From positions 1-19,071 of the forward strand of contig JAEDIV010000032.1 of the NCBI GenBank assembly GCA_016296675.1: a stretch of DNA of 19,071 bases, written 5' to 3'. The notes below the pieces were generated by a model. The model made no database searches, was not told the DNA's origin, and saw only the letters and a program-made list of their open reading frames with translations. The first letter of the stretch is position 1. Every line of letters starts with the position of its first letter. This DNA comes from Clostridia bacterium (GTDB taxonomy: Bacteria > Bacillota > Clostridia > Christensenellales > Aristaeellaceae). This document shows, piece after piece, positions 1 through 6,823 of this stretch. The position numbers and the translations under genes were made by a program.

Positions 1-1220
1 CCAAATACCTTCAGGATGCCGGCTACGACATGCTCAATGCCGACAACGGCACCTATGACTCCTGGTACTGGTCTCATCCGCCGATGTACATGCCCCAGAA
101 CTGCAACCTTGATGATGTCGCGCACATCAAAAAGTTTGTGGATATTCCTGTGGTTTGCGCCGGCCGCATGGAGCCGGATGCCGGCGCGCAGGCCATTTCG
201 GAAGGACGCATTGACGCCGTTGGCGTTGCCCGTCAGTTCCTGGTGGATCCTGAGTGGGTCACCAAGCTCATCGAAGACCGCGTGGACGACATCAAGCCCT
301 GCATCTGCTGTCACAGCGGCTGCTTCAATTTCTCCTCCTCCAAGGGCCACTACAACACGCAGGATCTGACGGACACCATGGGCCTTGCCCGCTGCGCGCT
401 GAACGCGGAAACCATGCAGTCCAAAAAGCACTACATTGAAAAAGCCAGAAAGATCAAGAATATCGCCGTCATCGGCGGCGGCATCGGCGGCATGGAAGCA
501 GCCATCGTCTGCGCCAAGCGGGGACACAAGGTAACCTTGTATGAAAAGTCCGGCGAACTGGGCGGCGTGTTTATCGCTGCCGCCGCGCCCAGCTTCAAGG
601 AAAAGGACCGCGCGCTGATCGCATGGTACCGCAGGGAAATTACCCGCTATCCCATCACCGTCAAAATGAACACCGAGATCAAGGACACCCAATCTCTGGG
701 CGCGGATGAAGTCATCATCGCCACCGGCTCAACCGCCAACCGCATTCCCGTTCCCGGCGCGGACAAGGCCGTTCAGGCTGTGGACTTCCTCATGGGAAAA
801 GCGCCGGTAGGCCAGAATGTGACCATCATCGGCGGCGGCCTGACCGGTTGCGAAATTGCCTATGAACTGTACCTTCAGGGCAGGAACCCCGCCATCGTGG
901 AAATGCAGGACGACCTGATCACCACCCCCGGCATTGCCCTGGCCAATACCAGCTTCTTAAGAGATTTCTTCAAGGCAAACAAGGTGCCCGTCTATCTTGA
1001 AAGCAGCGTCAAGGAGATCAAGGAAGGCGTTGTTGTTGCTGCCGGTAAAGACGGCAAAGCGTTTGAAATCCCCTCCGACAATGTCATTCTGTCCGTAGGC
1101 TATAAGCCTGCACCTCTGGCGAAAAAAGCGAAAAACGTTCACATCATCGGCGACGCATGCAAGGTCGGAAATCTCCGCACTGTCATCTGGCAGGCCTGGG
1201 ACGTCGCAATGAAACTGTAA
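1..1220 (+). CDS. FAD/Fe-S ene-reductase, Old Yellow Enzyme/2,4-dienoyl-CoA reductase family (5' partial)
   Basis: The reading frame is open from the window edge (first full codon at 3), so the N-terminal part of the flavin TIM barrel is missing. The visible 405 residues hold the end of the barrel, a [4Fe-4S] cysteine cluster (codons 300-323, CICCHSGC, then ARCALN further on) and a C-terminal pyridine-nucleotide/FAD Rossmann module with two glycine motifs, IAVIGGGIGG near 465 and VTIIGGGLTGCE near 820. This order (OYE barrel, Fe-S, FAD/NAD domain) is that of 2,4-dienoyl-CoA reductase, BaiCD/BaiH and similar anaerobic enzymes that reduce activated C=C bonds with NAD(P)H. The cluster follows C-x2-C-x3-C, but the fourth cysteine lies 23 residues further on, longer than the short gap of E. 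coli FadH. The gene ends 19 bases before the AcnX large subunit, so the two are probably cotranscribed. The substrate cannot be read from the sequence; the family call is firm. Confidence 0.9.
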   Translation, partial: KYLQDAGYDMLNADNGTYDSWYWSHPPMYMPQNCNLDDVAHIKKFVDIPVVCAGRMEPDAGAQAISEGRIDAVGVARQFLVDPEWVTKLIEDRVDDIKPCICCHSGCFNFSSSKGHYNTQDLTDTMGLARCALNAETMQSKKHYIEKARKIKNIAVIGGGIGGMEAAIVCAKRGHKVTLYEKSGELGGVFIAAAAPSFKEKDRALIAWYRREITRYPITVKMNTEIKDTQSLGADEVIIATGSTANRIPVPGADKAVQAVDFLMGKAPVGQNVTIIGGGLTGCEIAYELYLQGRNPAIVEMQDDLITTPGIALANTSFLRDFFKANKVPVYLESSVKEIKEGVVVAAGKDGKAFEIPSDNVILSVGYKPAPLAKKAKNVHIIGDACKVGNLRTVIWQAWDVAMKL

Positions 1221-1239
1221 AAAGGAGGAACAAATCCAT

Positions 1240-2520
1240 ATGGCCATGTTTTTGACCCCTGAACAGCAGGAAATCCTGGACGGCAAAAAGGGCGAAGTCA
1301 TGCAGAAGGTCATGAAAACCCTCGTTCAGTACGGCGAAATCTTCGGCGCGGACAAAATGGTGCCCGTGACGAGCAAGTATAACCACTTGGTCACCAGCTT
1401 CGGCTTAAAGGCGCTGGGCCCGGTGTATGAGCTCATGAACAAGCTGATCGAAGCGGGCGCGATTTCGAAGCAGCAGTTCTCCATGGACCCCCGTCCGCTC
1501 GATAAAAATGTACCCAGCAACTTTATCATGGATTTCGTGTTCAACAAGTTCATGTATTCCCGTCAGGACTTCTATGAGGGACAGCTTGAAAAATTAGGAC
1601 TTCTCAATAAAGACGCCTTCACCTGCGCCTGCTATCTCGATCAGGTGGGCAACAAGCCTCAGAAGGGCGAAATCCTTTCCTGGGCGGAATCCTCCGCCGT
1701 CGTATATGCCAACTCCGTCCTCGGCGCGCGCTGCAATAGAAACAGCGGCATCGTCGACCTTATGGGCAGCATTCTGGGCTTCGTTCCTTCCTTCGGACTT
1801 CTGACCGATGAAGGCAGAAAGGCCGGCTGGATCATCAAGATCGAAACCACGAAAAAGCCCGAAGCGCAGCTTCTGGGAAGCGCCATCGGCATGAAGGTCA
1901 TGGAAGACGTTCCCTATATCGTCGGCCTTGACAAGTGGCTGGGCACCGAGCTTACTGACGAAGCCTGCACATATCTGAAGGACTTCGGCGCGGCAACCGC
2001 CTCCAACGGCGCGGTCGGCCTTTATCACATCGAAAACCTCACCCCCGAAGCCAAGGACATGGGCAAGGACCTTATCAAGGAAGGCGCAAAGGTTTACGTC
2101 ATCGACGATAAGGAATTAAAGCGCGTTTACGACAGCTATCCCGTCATCTGGAAAAACAAGGACGCGAAGCCGAAGCTCTGCTTCATGGGCTGCCCGCACA
2201 TGAGCCTTCAGCAGCTGAAGGACTGGACGGACAAGGTGGAAGCGGGCCTCAAGGCTGCCGGAAACAAAAAGGTTCAGATCCCGACCGTCTTTACCGCCGC
2301 CCCGGGCGTACTCAAGGAATTTGAAAAAACGCCCTATGCCGCGCGCCTTAAGGAAACCGGCGTCGTGACTTCATACATCTGCCCGCTTATGTACATGAAC
2401 AATCCCTTAGCCGGCAAGATGCCCGTAATCACTTCTTCCAATAAACTTCGCACCTACACCACCGCCCGCTATTATACGGACGACGAAATCCTCATCAAGA
2501 TCACGAAGGGAGACAAATAA
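1240..2520 (+). CDS. Aconitase X (AcnX) catalytic large subunit
   Basis: A 426-residue protein of the AcnX family (formerly DUF521), [Fe-S] dehydratases distantly related to aconitase. Characterised members dehydrate cis-3-hydroxy-L-proline (bacteria) or mevalonate 5-phosphate (archaea). Family marks are TCACYLDQVGN (128-138, matching the usual CTPY region), WAESSAVVYANSVLGARCNR (148-167), and CFMGCPHMS (314-322). C129, C318 and C381 are the likely cluster cysteines, judged by their place in these motifs. The usual Thr of GARTNR is Cys here (C165). The ATG at 1240 is preceded by AGGAGG at 1223-1228. An ATG at 1246 is possible but would sit too far from that site. The stop is followed one base later by the small-subunit ATG, as expected for a tightly coupled two-subunit enzyme. 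The family is sure; the substrate is unknown and may differ from proline derivatives. Confidence 0.9.
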   Translation: MAMFLTPEQQEILDGKKGEVMQKVMKTLVQYGEIFGADKMVPVTSKYNHLVTSFGLKALGPVYELMNKLIEAGAISKQQFSMDPRPLDKNVPSNFIMDFVFNKFMYSRQDFYEGQLEKLGLLNKDAFTCACYLDQVGNKPQKGEILSWAESSAVVYANSVLGARCNRNSGIVDLMGSILGFVPSFGLLTDEGRKAGWIIKIETTKKPEAQLLGSAIGMKVMEDVPYIVGLDKWLGTELTDEACTYLKDFGAATASNGAVGLYHIENLTPEAKDMGKDLIKEGAKVYVIDDKELKRVYDSYPVIWKNKDAKPKLCFMGCPHMSLQQLKDWTDKVEAGLKAAGNKKVQIPTVFTAAPGVLKEFEKTPYAARLKETGVVTSYICPLMYMNNPLAGKMPVITSSNKLRTYTTARYYTDDEILIKITKGDK

Positions 2521-2521
2521 C

Positions 2522-2965
2522 ATGAAGGAATTTATCGGACGCGTTGTTGCTCCCGGATGCGTGAAAGCGGAAGCGCTCGTTTCTCACGGAGGACTTAACA
2601 CCCTGGCATCCTTCCAGAAGGCCCTTCAGTTCGGCGACAAGGAAGCCACCTGCGGCGATCAGAATAACCCCGATCTGTACGGAAAGAAAATGAAGGGAAA
2701 GGCTTTGTGCCTTCCTCAGACCATCGGCTCCACCACGGGCGGCATGGTGCTCTATTGCGCCTGCTCCATGAAGCGCCAGCCTGCATGCCTTCTCTTTTCA
2801 AAGCCCATCGATTCCCTGGCAGCCGCCGGCGCGATTCTGGCCGATGTGTGGCTGGACGATGTAAAAATGCCCGTTGTCGATTCCCTGGGCGATGAATTCC
2901 TCGCCTACGTCAAAGACGGCATGACCATTTCCGTTTGCGAAAACGGCAGGGTGGTTGTGGAATAA
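2522..2965 (+). CDS. Aconitase X swivel/small subunit (DUF126 family)
   Basis: A 147-residue protein matching the DUF126 swivel domain that completes the AcnX active site. It shows the family's GGLNTLASFQ, LPQTIGSTTGGMVLY (about 62-76) and DSLAAAGAILADVW regions. In well-studied AcnX small subunits the central motif reads roughly GRGSCSGS and carries the catalytic serine; here it is TIGSTTGG, so a Gly-Ser pair survives but the preceding Arg is Ile and the second Ser is Gly. The start ATG follows the large-subunit TAA by one base, and AAGGGAG inside the end of the upstream gene can serve as ribosome site. Encoding the subunits separately is the normal bacterial and archaeal form. No terminator is obvious directly after the stop. 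Confidence 0.9.
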   Translation: MKEFIGRVVAPGCVKAEALVSHGGLNTLASFQKALQFGDKEATCGDQNNPDLYGKKMKGKALCLPQTIGSTTGGMVLYCACSMKRQPACLLFSKPIDSLAAAGAILADVWLDDVKMPVVDSLGDEFLAYVKDGMTISVCENGRVVVE

Positions 2966-3044
2966 CGAATGAAGCGAAGAGGCGCTGTCTCAAAATACAT
3001 TCAAACTCCGTGAATCGTGTATCTCCATGAAATGATCAAAGATT

Positions 3045-3154
3045 ACGGGACGGGAAACCTGTCCCCTACATAACGAAGAAGCTGTTTTCTTCCTGTAGGG
3101 GGGGCGGGTTTCCCGTCTGTTTTCTTCCTGTAGGGGGCGGGTTTCCCGTCCCGC
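3045..3154. repeat. Inverted repeat pair of the TGTAGGGG-CGGGTTTCCCG type
   Basis: Bases 3045-3070 are the near-perfect reverse complement of 3129-3154: both read TGTAGGGG, then CGGG or CAGG, then TTTCCCGTCCCG, differing at only a few positions. The arms are separated by 58 bases that include the first tandem unit and could fold into a long hairpin. The motif resembles palindromic intergenic repeats seen in many gut Clostridia genomes; that comparison is from memory and was not searched. Confidence 0.7.
3083..3150. repeat. Two tandem direct repeats (35 and 33 bases)
   Basis: Unit one, 3083-3117, and unit two, 3118-3150, both begin TGTTTTCTTCCTGTAGGGGG and end CGGGTTTCCCGTC. They differ only in the G-run (seven G against five). 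They abut with no spacer, which points to slippage or unequal crossing over inside the repeat element. Confidence 0.9.
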
Positions 3155-3288
3155 TGTGTTGCTTTTTTGAGGTTTTATTCTTAATGAGACAGACCCTTTT
3201 TTGTTTTCTGTGCGCTTTTCTTCCTGGGCGGATTCGGAAAGAAAGGGGAATGTGCCGATCAGCATGAGGCCCCGGATGCGCGTTTGAA

Positions 3289-3318
3289 TTGACGGATGGA
3301 TGAAAAATGCGATATAAT
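3289..3318 (+). promoter_or_regulatory. Sigma-A promoter upstream of the Nfu-like gene
   Basis: A -35 box TTGACG (3289-3294) and a perfect -10 box TATAAT (3313-3318) are separated by 18 bases. Transcription would begin near 3325, leaving a leader of about 39 bases before the ATG at 3364. It would drive the Nfu-like gene and the mannosidase. Confidence 0.75.
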
Positions 3319-3363
3319 AAATGCAACTGTAGCGATACTGCATTTAGAAGGCTGGAATGAAGG

Positions 3364-3597
3364 ATGAAGGAATTTATCGAAAAAACGCTGGGCGCGCGCC
3401 TGCAGGGCGACGGCGGCTGGGTCGAGTTTGAAAAAATGGAAGATGGAAATCTTACGCTTATTTTCAGAGGCGAATGCTCCAAATGTCTGATTCTCAACCG
3501 CTGCTGCGACTGGATCGGGCAGAAGGTGAAGGAAAAATTCGACATGGATGTGACCGTGGTTCCCGTCCGGAAAAAGCCGTACTTCTGGGATAAATGA
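3364..3597 (+). CDS. Small stand-alone NifU C-terminal (Nfu)-like protein
   Basis: A 77-residue protein that resembles the Nfu domain: it has the LQGDGGWVEF stretch (14-23; the family has LQxDGGDVEL) and a CxxC pair, CSKC (40-43), followed by a C-terminal helix. Nfu domains bind a [4Fe-4S] cluster at CxxC between two subunits and pass it to target enzymes. The usual CxGC-P-S following residues are replaced by CLILNRCC, adding two extra cysteines (48, 49), so it is a divergent member whose cluster role is inferred. The start at 3364 fits the promoter; an ATG at 3357 is out of frame. The stop is 16 bases before the mannosidase ATG, so the two likely share a transcript, although a functional link is not evident. 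Confidence 0.65.
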   Translation: MKEFIEKTLGARLQGDGGWVEFEKMEDGNLTLIFRGECSKCLILNRCCDWIGQKVKEKFDMDVTVVPVRKKPYFWDK

Positions 3598-3613
3598 GGA
3601 GGGAGACGAGAAA

Positions 3614-6589
3614 ATGGCACATGTAAAAGTGGTTCGAAGAAGTCTCCGCCCTGAGGAATGGACGAAGATGCGCGCAGGATGGCTTGAAAAAGGCATCTAT
3701 AAGGAAAAAATCGAAATCACGGATCTGATGATCCGCGACGCCGTTCAGAAAACGGAAAATGAATATGAATTCGACGGCGACTGGCGCAGGCTCACGAAGG
3801 GAGATATGTATTTTACGCCCGACGGAACGGCGTTTATCAGGGGACACGCAAAGGTGCCTTCGCATTTCAAGGGCGAAAACGTATATTTTTCGCTCAAGAC
3901 GGCGGCGGAAATGATCGTCAAAGCCAACGGCGTGTATGTAGGCGGCGTGGACCCGAACAGAGAGCGCATTCTGCTTTCGGGCTATGTGGACGCAGATGAG
4001 ATCGAATTTGACATCGAGGCATACAACCGCTCAAAGCCCGATGACGAAAGAAACACGGCAACGCTGGCCGTTCGCGGATGCAGGCAGGTGTTTGAAGGCG
4101 CATATCTTTGTACGGTCGATGAGGATGTACTTGGGCTTTATTATGACCTTATGCTCCTTATGGACATCGCCGAATGCGAATATTTCAATGAGGATTTGCG
4201 AAAATTCCTGTTTCAGGAACTGGGCCGCGCGCTGGACTTGGTGGATTTTGACGCCTTTACCGGCGCAAAGGAAGCGGCAGAGTATATCGAAAAGCATATT
4301 TATTCCAATGATGATTTCAAGGGCAGCGGAGACGTTTGCCTGGTCGGGCATTCGCATTTGGATATTGCCTATTACTGGCGGCGCATTCACACGGTTCAGA
4401 AAAACGCGAGAACAGTGCTCATTCAGATGCGTCTTATGGACAGGTATCCCGAATTCAGATACACCCATACGCAGGCGTATACCTACGAACTTTTGGAGAA
4501 ATATTATCCTGAGCTTTTTTCTGAACTGAAGGAAAAGATTGCAACCGGCCAGTTTGAGCCTGTCGGCGGCATGTATGTAGAGCCCGACTGTAATGTGCCC
4601 GCCTGCGAAAGCCTTATCCGCCAGCTGCTCTACGGTCAGCATTATTTCAAAAACGCTTTCGGAAAGATATGCGACAATGCGTGGCTTCCGGACGTGTTTG
4701 GAAACAGCTGGATTCTGCCGCAGATTCTGAAAAAAGCGGGCGTGGAGTATTTTGTGTCCAACAAAATGTCCACATGGAATGACACCAACCGCTTCCCGCA
4801 CAACAATTTCATCTGGCGCGGCATTGACGGCAGCGAGGTCTATGCCTGCGTTCCGCCCACGCATTTTATCACCTGGAATATGCCCAGCCAGATCCAGGGC
4901 AACTGGGAGGCGTATCAGGACAAGGAAACGGGCGGCGCGACGCTGAGCATGTACGGCTACGGCGACGGCGGCAGTGGCGTGACGGAAGAAATGCTTGAAA
5001 TGGCAAGACGCTTTGAAAAAGTCAGCGCCATGCCGAAAACGCGCATCATGGGCGGAAGCGAATTTTTGCGGAAAAATCTAAAGGACAATAAAAACCTTGA
5101 AACGTGGGACGGCGAACTCTATCTCGAAATGCACAGAGGCACGTTTACCACGAAAAGCGAAATGAAAAAGGTGAACCGGGAACTCGAATTCAAGCTGCGC
5201 GATATGGAACTTCTTTCATCCCTGGGCCGTCTTTCGGGTAAGGCATACCCGGCTGATGAAATTACCGGAATCTGGAAAAAGCTTCTGATCAACCATTTCC
5301 ACGACATCCTGCCCGGGTCGCACATTCATCCCGTGTATGAGGATGCGATGCGCGATTTTGCGGAAGTGAATCAGCGCGCCGAACGCATTCTTTCCGATTT
5401 TAAGGGAAAGACGCATTTCAACACCCTGAATTTTGAAAGAGGCGAGGTCGCCTTTATCGAGGATGAAGACGGAAAGGATATGCGCCTTGGCAAAAAGGGA
5501 TTCTGGAAAAAGGTGCATGTGCCGGGCCTGTCGGCTGCCGAAATCCATCCGGACGACGGGGGAAGCGGATGGCTGAAGGTGGCTTTAACGGATGCGCTCA
5601 TCATTGATACGCCTGTGTACCGCGCAAAAATGAATGCGGACGGAAGCTTTGTGTCCCTGTATGACAAGGCGCTGGACCGCGAATGGGTCAAAAACGGCGG
5701 CGGTTTCAATAAGCTTCATCTCTATGCTGACAATCCCGGCCTGTACGACGCGTGGGATATCCTGCCCAATTACAGGGACATTGAAAAGGAACTTACGGTT
5801 GTAGCGCCCCTTGCCCTTGCAGCCGAAGACGGCGTGAGCGCGCTTTTTCAAGCAAAGATCAAAAGCGAGAAGAGCACATTTTTGATGCTTGTGCGCTTCT
5901 TTAAGGAAAGCCGCCTGATTGATGTAGAGCTGATCTCCGACTGGAATGAGAAGCACAAGCTTTTAAAGGTCAATTTTGCGCCCGACATCGTGACGCGCGA
6001 AATTGCTTCGGACACTTCGGCAGGCGTTATCAAGCGTGAAATGACCAAAAACACCTCCTGGCAGAAAGCGAGATTTGAAGTCTGCCACCACAAATGGTTT
6101 GATCTTTCAGAAAGCGGCGCAGGCGTCGCCGTCATCAATACAGGCAAATACGGCGTGGGGCTTGAGGACAGTGAAGCTTCCTTGAGCCTGCTTCGAGCGA
6201 CCGAGCGTCCGGATGTGACGGCTGATCTCGGCAGACACGATTTCGCCTATGCCATTTTCCCGCATGAAGGCGATTATGCAAAGGGCAATGTCAATAAAAC
6301 CGCCTTTGAATACAATGTACCTTTAAGAAAGTATGACGCGGCAGTGCCTTTCTTTATCAGAAACGCCGTGTGCGATTCGGGGCTGTTTCTTCAGAGCATG
6401 AAGATTTCAGAAGACGGAAGCATGCTTATTCTGCGCCTTACGGAAACCGAGGGGGCGAGGGGAAAAATCCGCTTTGACAGAGACGTTGACATTCTGAACC
6501 TTCTTGAAGAAAAGACATACACAAACTCCGTGATCGCCTATCATCCCTTTGAGATTCTGACCGTAGGCATCGATCTTAAGTGCATATAA
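3614..6589 (+). CDS. Alpha-mannosidase, glycoside hydrolase family 38
   Basis: A 991-residue protein of normal GH38 length. It has an N-terminal jelly-roll-like region (about 1-235), then the catalytic (beta/alpha)7 domain with zinc ligands in GHSHLDIAYYW (H248, D250), the nucleophile region AWLPDVFGNS (D360) and NHFHDILPGS (H563, D564), and C-terminal beta domains. These enzymes cleave terminal alpha-mannosyl residues by a retaining mechanism with Zn2+ in the active site. No signal peptide is present, so it acts in the cytoplasm, probably on imported manno-oligosaccharides. The ATG at 3614 is preceded by GAGGAGGGAG. No sugar transporter lies next to it, so its substrate supply is encoded elsewhere. 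All the catalytic residues that can be recognised are intact. Confidence 0.95.
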   Translation: MAHVKVVRRSLRPEEWTKMRAGWLEKGIYKEKIEITDLMIRDAVQKTENEYEFDGDWRRLTKGDMYFTPDGTAFIRGHAKVPSHFKGENVYFSLKTAAEMIVKANGVYVGGVDPNRERILLSGYVDADEIEFDIEAYNRSKPDDERNTATLAVRGCRQVFEGAYLCTVDEDVLGLYYDLMLLMDIAECEYFNEDLRKFLFQELGRALDLVDFDAFTGAKEAAEYIEKHIYSNDDFKGSGDVCLVGHSHLDIAYYWRRIHTVQKNARTVLIQMRLMDRYPEFRYTHTQAYTYELLEKYYPELFSELKEKIATGQFEPVGGMYVEPDCNVPACESLIRQLLYGQHYFKNAFGKICDNAWLPDVFGNSWILPQILKKAGVEYFVSNKMSTWNDTNRFPHNNFIWRGIDGSEVYACVPPTHFITWNMPSQIQGNWEAYQDKETGGATLSMYGYGDGGSGVTEEMLEMARRFEKVSAMPKTRIMGGSEFLRKNLKDNKNLETWDGELYLEMHRGTFTTKSEMKKVNRELEFKLRDMELLSSLGRLSGKAYPADEITGIWKKLLINHFHDILPGSHIHPVYEDAMRDFAEVNQRAERILSDFKGKTHFNTLNFERGEVAFIEDEDGKDMRLGKKGFWKKVHVPGLSAAEIHPDDGGSGWLKVALTDALIIDTPVYRAKMNADGSFVSLYDKALDREWVKNGGGFNKLHLYADNPGLYDAWDILPNYRDIEKELTVVAPLALAAEDGVSALFQAKIKSEKSTFLMLVRFFKESRLIDVELISDWNEKHKLLKVNFAPDIVTREIASDTSAGVIKREMTKNTSWQKARFEVCHHKWFDLSESGAGVAVINTGKYGVGLEDSEASLSLLRATERPDVTADLGRHDFAYAIFPHEGDYAKGNVNKTAFEYNVPLRKYDAAVPFFIRNAVCDSGLFLQSMKISEDGSMLILRLTETEGARGKIRFDRDVDILNLLEEKTYTNSVIAYHPFEILTVGIDLKCI

Positions 6590-6716
6590 AAACGTCTGCC
6601 TGCATCGCAAACGCCATGCGGCACATGTTTGGCGCGGTTGACGACGGGCGGATTTCAGCGGTATTGAATTTTGAAAACGCACAGAAAATCACAATTGCGC
6701 CGGAAATGAAATGGAT

Positions 6717-6743
6717 CTGAAACCGAGATTTTTTCAGGCTTTT
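6717..6743 (+). terminator. Weak candidate terminator after the mannosidase
   Basis: CTGAAA (6717-6722) can pair with TTTCAG (6732-6737), followed by a short run of five T after GGC. The stem is short and AT-rich, so this is only a possible transcript end between the mannosidase and the next promoter. Confidence 0.3.
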
Positions 6744-6752
6744 TAAGAAAAC

Positions 6753-6782
6753 TGTGGATTTTCCCGCCTTTCATGATACAAT
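6753..6782 (+). promoter_or_regulatory. Candidate promoter for the nucleoside-kinase-like gene
   Basis: A -10 box TACAAT (6777-6782) lies 18 bases after a weak -35-like TGTGGA (6753-6758). It is placed about 40 bases before the TTG start, a sensible distance. The -35 match is poor, so the promoter may be weak or activated. Confidence 0.45.
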
Positions 6783-6823
6783 GAAAAGACAGAGCCTTTT
6801 TCGGAAAGGAGATGAAGTAAGTT

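Larger units (their letters stand above)
2985..3192. mobile_element. MITE-like element bounded by CTGTCTCA/TGAGACAG
   Basis: The block starts with CTGTCTCA (2985-2992) and ends with its exact reverse complement TGAGACAG (3185-3192), 208 bases in all. Inside lie two tandem 33-35 base units and an inverted copy of their core. It encodes no protein. The short terminal inverted repeats and internal symmetry suggest a non-autonomous element or an insertion-sequence remnant. Target-site duplications were not recognised, so the exact ends are uncertain. Confidence 0.45.
2966..3363. other. Gene-free stretch: repeat element plus promoter
   Basis: About 400 bases with no convincing gene. The left half is a repeat-rich MITE-like block (2985-3192); the right end holds the promoter of the next gene (3289-3318). 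Between 3193 and 3288 nothing recognisable is seen. Minus-strand open frames here have no ribosome site and low-complexity translations, and they run into the neighbouring genes. Confidence 0.7.

Noticed and set aside
3045..3154. CRISPR array
   Set aside because: The two direct units abut without unique spacers and an inverted copy is present, which does not fit a repeat-spacer array.
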